Of a stretch of 64,000 nucleotides of DNA, positions 50,116 through 60,543 are shown one piece after another. The stretch lies in contig KB445799.1 in NCBI GenBank assembly GCA_000320605.2, positions 1,394,108 to 1,458,107 on the forward strand, read 5' to 3'. The stretch is from Gelatoporia subvermispora B. Its lineage: Eukaryota; Basidiomycota; Agaricomycetes; Polyporales; Gelatoporiaceae. The notes beneath the pieces were generated by a model that saw only the letters and a program-made list of their open reading frames with translations, was not told where the DNA came from and made no database searches. The position numbers and the translations under genes are program-made. Numbering within the stretch: position 1 is the stretch's first letter; every line of letters starts with the position of its first letter.

Positions 50116-51087
50116 TCACTGTGCCCTAGCGCGGCGGCCGATCGTCGTCCCGATGCGCGGGCGCGCCCCGTTGGGAAAGAGGATCGTGCGCTTTGCCGCT
50201 CCTTTCACAGCGCGCTTCTTCAACCCGAGCCCGAGCCCGTCGTCGTCGTCGCCGCTGTCCCAACCATCATCGCCGTCGTCGCCGCTGTCCCAACCATCAT
50301 CGCCGTCATCGCCACTGTCCCAGCCATCGTCGCCGCCATCGCTGTCCCACGGGTCAGACTCGCCGCCCCACGGGTCGGAGGACGGGTCGAACGGATCGGA
50401 GCTGGAGGGGTCAAACGGATCAGAGCCGGAAGGGTCGAACGGGTCAGAGCCGGATGGATCAAATGGATCAGAGCTGGAGGGGTCGAATGGGTCGGGCCCG
50501 CCGTCGCCGCCTTCACCTTCACCTTCACCGCCGATGGGCTCGAGGGGGTCGAACGGGTCGTCGCCATCCTCGCTGCCGTCATCACCATCTCCGCCATCTC
50601 CGCTGACCACAACAGGTTCGTCGCCCAGCTGCCTCTTCGCCTTTGCGTCCTCGTCGGGTTGCGGGTGGGCGACCCCGCCGTTCGACCCGACGCCGACGGG
50701 CTCAAAGGGAGGGAATGTGGCAGGAGTGGCAGACGTGGCCGAAGCGGACGCACTAGTAGTGGACGCGGAGACGGAGGCGGTCGGGGGGCTCCAGCTCCAG
50801 GTGTGGTTATGGCTGTGGCTATGGTTGCCGTGCCCGTGCGGCCAGTGGCGCGCGCGCGCCGAGCCGGTCGGGAACGGCGCGCCAGAGCTCCAGGTGTGGT
50901 TGCGGTCGTGGTGCCCGTGCGGCCAGGGGTGCGCGCCGGTCGGGAGCACGGCGCCGGAGCTCCAAGAGTGGCTGTGGTGCGAGAAGTGGCGCGTGTGCTC
51001 CCCGGAGGCGGAGGTGGAGGGCGCAGGGGCGCCGAGCGCGGGGGCGAGCAGGAGGAGGAGGGCGAGGAGGGTGGAGAAGCGATTCAT
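50116..51087 (-). CDS. Secreted acidic repeat protein with Kex2-type sites
   Basis: Uninterrupted frame of 323 residues. The ATG at 51087 gives a clear signal peptide (MNRFSTLLALLLLLAPALG, then APAPS); an in-frame ATG at 51264 would bury it and lies at the TATA box, so I reject it. The first third is His/Ser/Trp-rich (HFSHHSHSWSSG, WPHGHH, NHTWSSG) with NHT/NHS glycosylation sites. A Ser/Thr/Ala-rich linker ends at AKAKR. After this Lys-Arg comes a strongly acidic domain with five DPFDPS units (24-nt repeats) and three DDGWDSGDDG units (30-nt repeats). That domain ends at GLGLGLKKR, followed by AVKGAAKR and a basic tail. Dibasic sites on both sides suggest Kex2 cleavage that would release the acidic domain. 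No known family. No intron is needed. Confidence 0.8.
   Translation of the reverse strand: MNRFSTLLALLLLLAPALGAPAPSTSASGEHTRHFSHHSHSWSSGAVLPTGAHPWPHGHHDRNHTWSSGAPFPTGSARARHWPHGHGNHSHSHNHTWSWSPPTASVSASTTSASASATSATPATFPPFEPVGVGSNGGVAHPQPDEDAKAKRQLGDEPVVVSGDGGDGDDGSEDGDDPFDPLEPIGGEGEGEGGDGGPDPFDPSSSDPFDPSGSDPFDPSGSDPFDPSSSDPFDPSSDPWGGESDPWDSDGGDDGWDSGDDGDDGWDSGDDGDDGWDSGDDDDGLGLGLKKRAVKGAAKRTILFPNGARPRIGTTIGRRARAQ
50236..50335. repeat. 30-nt tandem repeat encoding DDGWDSGDDG
   Basis: A little over three near-perfect 30-nt units within the secreted repeat protein. The unit differs by single substitutions, mostly at third positions, so it was probably made by recent in-frame duplication. Confidence 0.75.
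50380..50495. repeat. 24-nt tandem repeat encoding SDPFDPSG/S
   Basis: Five units of about 24 nt in frame within the secreted repeat protein. Synonymous differences between copies suggest that the amino-acid sequence has been held. Confidence 0.75.
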
Positions 51088-51243
51088 GGTTGGTGGCGCT
51101 TGCTCTGGGGACGCGAGAGCTTGTTCGTGTGCTTGTTCTAGTTCTGGATGTGGTTCTTGTGCGAGTGGGTGAGCAGTAGTGCTGTTGGTGAGCGGAGTCG
51201 AGTAGGTGTGTGCTGCTGGAGAAAGTAGGAGCAGAACGTGGAG

Positions 51244-51251
51244 TTTATATA
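51244..51251 (-). promoter_or_regulatory. TATA box of the secreted repeat protein gene
   Basis: TATATAAA on the minus strand about 157 nt upstream of the chosen ATG, followed by a CT-rich leader. A consensus TATA box fits a strongly expressed or regulated gene. Confidence 0.55.
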
Positions 51252-54200
51252 TGGATGAGAACACATACTTTGGAGTGTGGACTCAAGTTCAAGTTCAAGC
51301 GCAAGTCCGAATCCAATTGCACCGCAGAGGCAGAGATGAGCTGAGACGCCACGAACAACGAACAGAGGAACTGCGAGAAAGCGGACGTTGGGCGCGGGGC
51401 AGAGTACTCGCCCACCAGCGCAAGGGCGAAGACGAACGAACTGAGGGCGCGGAGATCACCAAATTCGTGCGAGCCCATGATATGCCTGATGCATGCCGCC
51501 GGCCTGCTCATGGATGGGCTTAGCGGCGCGAGCTGAGGCGACTGCACTTTGATTCGAACAACGCAATCAGCGACGGTACAGTTGTCCTCCTTTGGCTGGG
51601 CCTGGCGAGCGCGAGCTGCGGCACTTTGGATAACGACGCAACGAACAGCGATACTTATCAGGCCCTTTCGTCGCAGTTGCAGTACTGCACTGTTGCTAGA
51701 CGCCTAGGAGAGACGCTGCGGCATTGTTCGGCGTGCAGATCCTCGGATGCATGCGGGATGCGCCGCGGAGGCGGGGTGGCGCGAGACGAGACGAGAGAGG
51801 AACTGCGCACGATGGCTTTTATCGCTGATCGTCCATAGAGGCCAGCATCGGCCTGAAAACCCGCAGTAGGAGGAGGAAATGGACGGGCGAGCGGGTACTC
51901 CGCGAAGCACGATAGTGATGTCGTGCCGTCCTCTTGAAATGGAGACGCACACGTCTGGGTTGAACATGAAGTCTGGACGTCTATGATCTGTTTGCTAGTC
52001 GTAAGTTCGTTACCAAGAAAAATGCGTGCGTGCGCACTCGGACTGCTCACAATTGCGCATCACCTCCAGGGAACCACAACACGAATTCGAAGCCGTGGAA
52101 GCGAAAGATGTTTGATTGCAATGGTGATTCACGGCGGTGGCGAGGACAAGATGCGCTCGAGGGTGAGGGCGGGATACCGCAGGCCATTGGTCGCACACAA
52201 CGCAGAGGATCAGGTACACATCGCGCTCCTGATCACTGCTGACAATTGCGGAAGACTAGGCGCCCCTCAGGCTGTGCTATCACGCTCCCTTGATGATACT
52301 CCACGCGTGCAATCACAATTGCATTCCCGGCTGAGCCCGTCATACAAACTCGCAGCCCTTGGACATGTCTCGCGGCAGCGACGACTTAGGAGATCTGCGG
52401 GAGATCTGCGCGCAGGCGGGAATGTGGACACGCCGCAATCGCATCGCATGGGCTTCGGAACCTGGGAGGTCGAGCGAGCGAGCGGCGCGTTGTTCCTGCC
52501 CTCTGACTCGTATTCTGGAGACATACGGTATCGTGTATGTGCCCGAGCACACCGACGCGCTCGAGCGTAACCGCGCCTCAGGTGGCGAAAGTAGAAACCA
52601 TCTATCAGCGGACGGCTGGGGGAGATATTCAGAGCCTCATGAGCGGGAGGCATCGTCGCGGTCGCAGTTGCGGCAATGCATGGCTGCTAGGCGCCATACG
52701 CGCCAGTCCAGATTGTGGTATCGCTGGTCGTGCGGGTATTTGAAACTGGGGTTGGAGTACGGAGATGGGTATATGCTATAGAGTGTGGCGCGAGGCGGGG
52801 CGTGGAGCGACGCGGGATGAAGCGAGACGAGGCCTAAAACTTGAAAGGATCGCCTGCTGTTCATCGTCCTGGAATCAGCAAGCCCTGGGAAGCAGACGGC
52901 TCGTGTGATGCCTGATGCCCGAGGATTTTTCTTGTTACATCGATAAGTATCGTACAAACAGAACTAGACGAATACGAGTACCACTGCCTGAAGTGATTCG
53001 TTTAGGACTTACAGTCAGGATTGCATACACCTTGCAGCGGGAGCGGAAACTCACCGGAGCGAAACATCAAAGGTCGCACTCGACTACGCATACTCGGTCT
53101 TACCCTCACACGGCGAGGAACACAGAGTGAATTCGGACCTGCGTTAGCACAACAAAGACTTGATCTCCGTTGACTCACTCTCGAGTATCCGACTCGAGGC
53201 AGCAGTGCACATCGCGCGAACGCACATTTAGGCACCCGGTGCAGGCCCATATATGAGTGGTATCTTTGGCAGATAGTACCGTGCTGCACCGCGTCTCACG
53301 AGGGTGATCTGCATAGGAGGGGATGGACGAGCAGGAGAGCTATACCGTAGGGACGGTTGGCATGACGGCCTTCAGACGCTGGGCGAGTTCAAGCATGAGC
53401 GGGTCCGCGAGAGGCAACGGTCGCTCTCAGAGAGCAGATGCACGTTGTGCGCACAGACAACGCGCAGGAGACGCAGACCGACGACGGCCATCGCAGACGG
53501 GCATGAACGAACGGCAACCGATGACAACAGCCCGCCAAGTGCTCGGGTTAGGGTTGCACGCTCAGCCCGTGCGAACCCCCGTGACTGGTGGGCGCCTCTG
53601 GCATTGCTCCCATACAAGACCTCACAGCACCGCACCAGACCTGCACCAGGCTTGCACCGGGATTTTTGGCTCATAAGCCTGTTCCGTCGCCCGTGGTCTC
53701 CTCGTGCATATAATCTTGGACCGGTTTCTTTCTCTCTCACTGCTGCCGTCCTGCAACAACCTCTCTCGACCACTGGAAATTCGGACACGATTGCGCTCTT
53801 GGTTGGCGCCGCTTTCGGTTGACGCAAGACCTACCTGTATCCGTCGCGCCTTCTTTGCCAGATTTTAAACTCTTGAGCTATGTGCCCGTGCAGGGAAACA
53901 ACGTGAGGAGCACGCGCCTTGTTCAACCAGATCCGCCCGCCTGGGCCCTGCACGCACTCGGCATTTGCAAGTGTTCACCAGATGTGATAAGGATCTTCCC
54001 GTGGATACCAGGTGCGAGGCCTTTCTTGGTGCTCTATACTACGCTTTTACATGTTCTCGTAGGCCGCACGCGTGAGACGCAGCTGCTTCCATAATAGATG
54101 TGCGCGCGTGTCCGCGAGGACCCACGATCGCGCGCGCACCTCGAGATGGAACGACTAGCAAGTTCTGCGCCCATGTTCATGATTATTTACTGCGCGTCGC

Positions 54201-55670
54201 GTGCAAAACCTTCTACGAGGCGGCGCACATCTCGTTCTGCAAACCTGCAATGTTCTCATGTTGTATGTCCCGCTGGATGAAACGCAGAACCTTGTCTCCG
54301 GTTCATTGGCGGATCGCCGTTGCTCCGACGCCGATTGGAGGATGCATGCCGTTTTCCTCAAGGATGGCTCGTATCAATAAGTGCACTTGAGTCGAGGAAA
54401 TACAGGGGAGGAGGACTCGTCAGTCATACAGAGCCTTCTGAGCCGCCCAGGAAAGATGCTTAGACGAGGTCAGCACGTTGCACTATCCCTCTCCTGGCGC
54501 CTCTACGCTGCCCAAGTCGAGTGCTAAGAGGACTCTCACGAAGGGGCGTTGCTGAGTTGATCCTCGCGTTTTGAGCTGTCGCAGTAACGGCAGATTGTTC
54601 TGCAAGTGTTTCTGCGGCAGGATAGGTTGCTCAGTTCACGATCGCTTGTGGTAACCCGCTTAGACGAGGGGAGGTCTTGTCAAGCCTAAGCCTATGCGGA
54701 AGAACTGCAGCGAGAGCTTGTGCGGGGCGGTCCTGTTCGGATCCGATGTGGCAATCCTTACCTTGCCTGTTCAGAATCTATGAGCCGGAAACTCGCGAGC
54801 TGGAGCAATGGTGCCCGCAACAATTGAGATTGAGATATATGTTATGCCTCGATCTAGGGTGATGGGCCCAGACGGCATTGCATTTGACCCACGAAGATAG
54901 ACTGCGCCTCAGTAAGCCTCTCATTCAGTAGCCTCTGGCCGTATGATACTTGTCTGGGGCCAGTAGGGTTCTGCCTCAAGAAATCGCCAGTCGGCTTAAC
55001 CGTGGGAGCTAGAAGGTTAGCTCCCTAGGTAAGCAGCCATCCTTGATTCAGATCGTTCACAGCTTGCTAGAATATACGTGAATACACGTCATTCGTGTTT
55101 GCAATTCGAATAAGATCTGAAGAGCGCAAATACAAAATGATTCCTCCATCTCAGAAACTATCGCGTGCGTCTGATCCGCTACCGGTCATCATTTCTCGAG
55201 GAAAGACACGATAATATCACACGAGCATAGGAGACATATAACACAATCTCAGCTCTGTGACACGAAGTAAGGTCTGATAGCTAAGGCGCACTACGTGCTT
55301 CCCGAAATAGTGTGTTAGTGCAGACATTCAATTTGTGAGTACTAGGACCAGAAAGATTTACCGTTAGCGCGTCCAATGAAATCGCGGAGCAGAACACAGA
55401 ATCCGCCAGGTGATGTCTATGAGCCTTATAATGCAGCTAGAATAAACGCGACCAGGGCAAACGCGACGAGGAGAGAGACGAACGAAAACGGCACGCAGGG
55501 GACTCACGGTAGCAGATTAGACGCCGACACGCGTCATCAGCGAGCAACGACGACCTGCACCGACCCACTCTACTCGCAGCGACCTCATCCATCCCGCCCT
55601 GCTGTTCATCTTCACCCGCCCCCTCCTCATTCACGGCACGGACAATACAAAACGCTTCATCTGACCCGCA
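51252..55670. other. Gene-poor stretch
   Basis: About 4.4 kb in which I found no exon of a known family. Open frames occur on both strands but overlap and lack splice support. A TATA-like cataataa-type element (catataatc) followed by a CT-rich tract at about 53,706-53,750 could be an unassigned plus-strand promoter. The frame that follows at 53,819 (91 codons) has no recognisable family. Confidence 0.4.
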
Positions 55671-56387
55671 ATGACCGACTCTGCCACCGCGCAGCACGAG
55701 CAACTCGACCCGTCCGCCTCCGCGTACAACACCTGGGTCCTCCGCCTCTACGACTTCTGGGTCCTCACCGTCTCCAACCTCTTCGCCTGGCGATGCCCAA
55801 CCAAAAGTTCCCTTCTCCCCTTCTTCACCAAGCACCTCGGTGGCGACGCGCACCTCGACATCGGCGTTGGCACCGGCTTCTACCCCGCCACGGCCGCGCC
55901 CAAACTCGCCAAGACCAAGACGCTCGCGCTCATGGACCTCAACCCGGGCACGCTCGCATACGCCGAGGCCCGTGTCCGCGCGGCGGGGTACCAGGGCACG
56001 ATCGAGCGTGTGCACCGGAGCGTGTTTGACCCGCTCCCCGAGAGCATGCGCGGGCGGTTCGACTCGGTCTCGCTCTTCTACCTTTTCCACTGCCTCCCCG
56101 GCTCGTTCCCCACCAAGGCCTCGCACGTACTCGCGAGTGTCACCCCTGCGCTTGCGCCGGGTGGCGTGGTGTACGGCGCGACGATCCTCGGGCGCGCGGC
56201 CCCGCACAACTGGTTCGGGCGCAAGCTCATCGAGGTGTACAACCGCAAGGGCATCTTTGGCAACGAGAGCGACACGAAGGAGAACCTGGAGAAGGCACTG
56301 CGAGCCGCATTCGAGGAGGTCACGATCGAGCAGATCGGCGTCGTTGTGCTCTTCTCGGCGCAGAAGCCGATCTCAGCCAGACCGTGA
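55671..56387 (+). CDS. Class I SAM-dependent methyltransferase, intronless
   Basis: A 238-residue single-exon protein. The SAM-binding motif I is HLDIGVGTGFY (residues 61-71), followed by the acidic motif II end ALMDLNPGTL (residues 86-95). Other blocks are SLFYLFHCLPGSF and GGVVYGATILG. The N-terminus has YDFWVLTVSNLFAWRCPT, which resembles bacterial and fungal type-12-like small-molecule methyltransferases. No signal peptide or membrane segment is seen. The substrate is unknown; a secondary-metabolite or lipid-like acceptor is possible but not shown. It stands alone in a gene-poor region and lacks introns, unlike nearly all neighbours. A gtgagt overlaps the stop codon, so a 3' intron with a different C-terminus cannot be excluded. 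Codon use is GC-rich like other coding regions here. Confidence 0.85.
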   Translation: MTDSATAQHEQLDPSASAYNTWVLRLYDFWVLTVSNLFAWRCPTKSSLLPFFTKHLGGDAHLDIGVGTGFYPATAAPKLAKTKTLALMDLNPGTLAYAEARVRAAGYQGTIERVHRSVFDPLPESMRGRFDSVSLFYLFHCLPGSFPTKASHVLASVTPALAPGGVVYGATILGRAAPHNWFGRKLIEVYNRKGIFGNESDTKENLEKALRAAFEEVTIEQIGVVVLFSAQKPISARP

Positions 56388-59300
56388 GTCGGCCCTGCCA
56401 AGAGCTCAGAGCATGGAGAAGTCTGAAGGCGAAAAGTGAGTGCACGCGTTCCTTCGAGGTGTCAAATCGCTACTCATGTGTTGTGAGGCCCTGCTAGACT
56501 GCAGCACGCTGCCTCTTAACTTCTGGTTTGCGCGACACATTGCTTGTATACTACGGCATCGGACAGTTCACGCGTTTCACCTGCTCCCAAAGAATTGCTT
56601 ATCTTGATATACATTCGATACGGGTTACATGTGTCTATTGCTCGCTCACTGGCTACCGCGACCGTTGCTGTGCCGTGAACATCTCAAAGTGTCCTTGACA
56701 GATGGTACTATCTCGGCCATCTGTGGAACCTCATATGAGTATCAGAGCCCGCAGCATACTGGTGGCGCTACACTTCGGGGTTCCCGAGAGCTGGCTGCAG
56801 TCTTTCCTATGCATTGAGTCGCAATCCGTCATCCTGAACTGGTAGGACTTTCAGCACAATGAGCCCGCGCCCGTCGATAATTGGCGTGCTGTCTGGCTGC
56901 TGACGTCATCCCAGGCGGGCGTTGCTTCTGCCTCGTACCAGCGGCCAGGTGCTATAGCAACTAAGGTTTGTGGAAACACGTTTGTGGTTCGATTGACTCT
57001 AGCATTATGGGACTAAGTGCGCGCTTGCTAGCCACCTACCAACACTAAAGAAAGCCGTCCCTCCCAGACCCCTCTCGAAATATCAAGTCTCCTCTCTCCC
57101 GGTGTCATCCGGATCCGCGAGAGTCAATGTAGTCGACGCGGCGTGCAGGGAAGTACAGTTGCCATGTCTCACAATTGCGCTGATCCGTACTATCTATTCT
57201 GATGCTACCCCACAAGGCCTGGTTGACGAGATCAATTTATGGAGGTGGCGCAAGGCTGAACACATGAGCGAGGATGTCGTTATCCTGCGGGTGTGCTCGT
57301 TATACGTTGATTTTCAAGGTCTCCGTGTCTGTTTTGCTTTACTTGGCGGGCGCTTGGAGCTTTAAATTTCTCCTTGATCTCACGTCCGCTTTCCGGCGGC
57401 ATGACGAGTTTTGTGCGTATTCTGAAGCACTTCGACTGCGCGTGCACTTAAGCTGAGAGCGTTTTGCTAGTTCCGTGCTCGAGGGAACTGCTAGGTCGGG
57501 TTCGTCAAATATGCGACTTCGACCACGCTCAAGAGCTCTGATACATCCTAGCCAGTATTCTGCGTCGGACAGCTATGGTATACAGATCTACTGCCTCGGA
57601 TCCCTTGCCTCAGCCGCACATAACAGGTGCGCATGAGTAGATTGGATCCGATGAACGCCAGCTTACAAGGTAGTCGATTATGCCAAGCTCCTGTCGACGC
57701 TTCGCCTCCATAACCCCGCGACCTCGAGGCTCTGAGTCTTCCGAAGCTTACAGTGCGATGGGCCAGATATACCAAATTCGTCGCCGCCACGAACGTGATA
57801 CAGGACGTCGCATTGCAATTGCGCCGTGCATGGAGCCTGTCGCTCGCTGTCCACTCTGCGAGCGCTGTCGTATTCTGAGAAGCACTCAGGGTATATCACA
57901 TGGACGTGGGCGCGCCTGGCACAACGGGGAGGCACGACGGGCAGCATTTCGACTCCCGTTTCTGCCCCTGCGAGCTGCGAGCGATTGTGTCGCGTCCCGT
58001 GGCTCGTCTTTCGATACCAAAAAAGACGCGCAGACGATATGTCGGCCGATTCACCAGCGCAATGCTAGGATCTAGGCGCTGAATAAGTTGCATGCCCCAC
58101 CTAGCCGTCAGTTATTGGCTGACCACGATGAGATATTTGAAGGACGATGCCATCCGTGGATGACACACGCGGTATAGCGATGTGCGCGAAGGGTCGCAAT
58201 TGTATTTGAAAATTGACAGGCATATACCACTTCGGCCATCTGCGATTCGCGGTCCAGATATAAGGACCTGTTGCTTCCCATTAGGTGATCGAGCGTCACG
58301 TAGATTACAGATCTTCCAAGTTACGTTCTGTGTCGCTATTAACCACAATCTTGCGCCGACGTGAGCTGACCAATGACTATCTGACAGCTGTCCCCGCACG
58401 CACACTAGTGCGCTAATGTCGCCCCGCAATGGCACTGCGAATAACGTTCCACCCACTATCCCGATACCGAGTGGTACACCAGGTCAGGTAGGCAGCGGCC
58501 GCAGTGATGAATTTAGTGATTCTCGACATAATATCGAGCGTGTTCTCGTGGTCTCACTAGCTGACTGGCAACCCGGGATCCAGCAAACCGCCTCCCAAGC
58601 CCGGCAATTAGTGTCGAGGATGACGAGGTAAGCATGTTCGCAAGGTTCAGGATATGGTACGTTGCGGTGCTATATCTTGCAACACTTTGAGTTACTTGGC
58701 GAGGACACAGATAGCGTTAACGTTCAGCGAAGGGCAGGGATTGAAGGTGATACTCGAGATTGAACAAGCTTAAAGTTGATTAGACGCTGTTGGTGACATC
58801 TACGTTTGTCAATTTCGAAATTGTACGCCTGCAGGCTGTCAAAATAACGACCTTCCTTCCTCGCTTTTTCTTCCCGACACGTTTCTCTCGCTGCGAGTAC
58901 TAACGGATACCCCGATGAATTCAGGATGTACATTCTGTCTCGATTCGTCACGGTCGCTACGCCGCACGCATGTTCCCCCCGGGTCCTCTGTATGCTCTGC
59001 TTCTGAGGCTTAGGCTCATCCCTCTCTTGGATCCCTCAACTTTGAACTAGGCTCGTCGAATCTGGCAGCATTCAAGGCGCCGGACATCTGACTTTCCCAT
59101 GATAGATCGTGCGAGCATGTGCGTGTATGTGTCCGCGAGTTCGATGCTCTGCCGCACAGGAGTCTCTGCCGCACAGACAACGGTAACCTGAGATGTTCTG
59201 GGCTTCTCGCAGCAAGCCTCGCGCGAGAAGCGGGCACGAAATCCGCCTCAGGCGACCGAGACACGGGTGTAGCACTGCCCTATAGGCTATCGCACAGCGA

Positions 59301-59499
59301 TGCGCCTTGGTCGCACGTATCTCGCAGAGGATCGTCTCAGCTGGACGAGACTTCGTCCTCAGGCCTCAGGCCCCACGGACCGCTAGAGCAAGATACATCG
59401 CGCTGCGGCACTCTACAGCCAAGCGAGCTTCTGCGCGCCACGAGGACCGCAAGCCTGCAGTGTGCATCGCGCGTGCCGCGCTACGTGGCGAACGCACGA
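56388..59499. other. Gene-poor stretch
   Basis: About 3.1 kb without a recognisable gene. One plus-strand frame at 58,416-58,628 (MSPRNGTANNVPPTIPIPSG...) ends at a good donor (gtaagc) and could be a 5' exon, but no matching downstream exon was found. Confidence 0.35.
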
Positions 59500-60304
59500 A
59501 AGCACCCAGCCCTCGTGCCCACCTCGTCCGACGACCGCAACAATCACCTCTGGTCGCACCCCTCCGTCGACCCTCGCCTGAGTCTATCCGGCCGACATGC
59601 TGAAAGCCGGGAGACCAAAGACGGTGTGTCTCGGCTCTCGATATCTGCCGTGCGAGGGAGGGGCTGACGAGGATGCAGCTCACGTATAATTCTGCGGGCA
59701 AGCCGCCTCCTGCGCGCCCGCATGGTGGCTCCCAGAACAAGCAGGGATCTGGTGCGGTTCATCGACCTGCGCCGCTGCCTGCGCCGAAGGCGGAGCCTCG
59801 AGGGAAGTCCGCGAAGAGAAGTTGAGGGGACAAGTGGCTTTCCGGAGGTGGTAGCGGCCATGGCGCGTTCAGCGCGTTCGGATCCTGCGGTAGCGTAGAC
59901 AATATACCTGATCTCCGCCACCCCGCTAGCAACAACCGGAGCGTCGTCACGCAAACTCACCTTTGAACTCTGAACTGTCGTGCCCGTGGCCTGGGTCCAC
60001 GTCCTGTCGCCCCGTACGTCCGGCCAGATGTTCCGAGCCGGAGCCGGCGGGCGAGGTGCGAGCAGGCGCAGACGGCTGCAGCCCGGATGTGCGACGCGCC
60101 CAGCAAGGCTCAAGCGACGGCGCGGCAAAACGGAATACAGCCCCTCCGCACATGGCGGCAGGCCAGCGCGCAGCACCCGCGCAGATCGAGGGCCCGCGTC
60201 TGCGCAGATCGACCGCAATCGACCGTAATCAATCGCACCGCCGCATCCTCGCGGGGCGGCGCCCTCCCCGCCCGCCCCCAGGCTCTGCGAGATGCGCGGC
60301 GGCT

Positions 60305-60340
60305 GCACGCCCGCACGCCCGCACGCCCGCACGCCCGCAC
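60305..60340. repeat. 8-nt tandem repeat (GCACGCCC)
   Basis: About 4.5 perfect copies of the unit. It lies in the GC-rich block outside any supported gene. Confidence 0.8.
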
Positions 60341-60516
60341 GAGCCGCAGCGCGGGCATGTCTCCCCGGGCCTCGGGCTGCGCGCAGCACCCGCGCCGCGC
60401 CGCTCCGTGCTGCGCCTCTGGCCTACGGCGGGTGCGGTGCGAGCGGATGGAGGTGCGTGGGGTGGGATTGGAACTGCTCGCTGCTCACTGCGGAGGCAGT
60501 GCTGCCTTGGCCGACT

Positions 60517-60543
60517 GCGAGATGCGAGATGCGAGATGCGAGA
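60517..60543. repeat. 7-nt tandem repeat (GCGAGAT)
   Basis: Nearly four perfect copies of the unit, outside any supported gene. Confidence 0.8.

Noticed and set aside
50072..51172. 366-codon plus-strand frame opposite the secreted repeat protein
   Set aside because: It is the antisense of 24- and 30-nt repeats; its Ser/Pro and Gly/Ser strings have no signal or family, while the minus strand has a signal peptide and ordered repeats.
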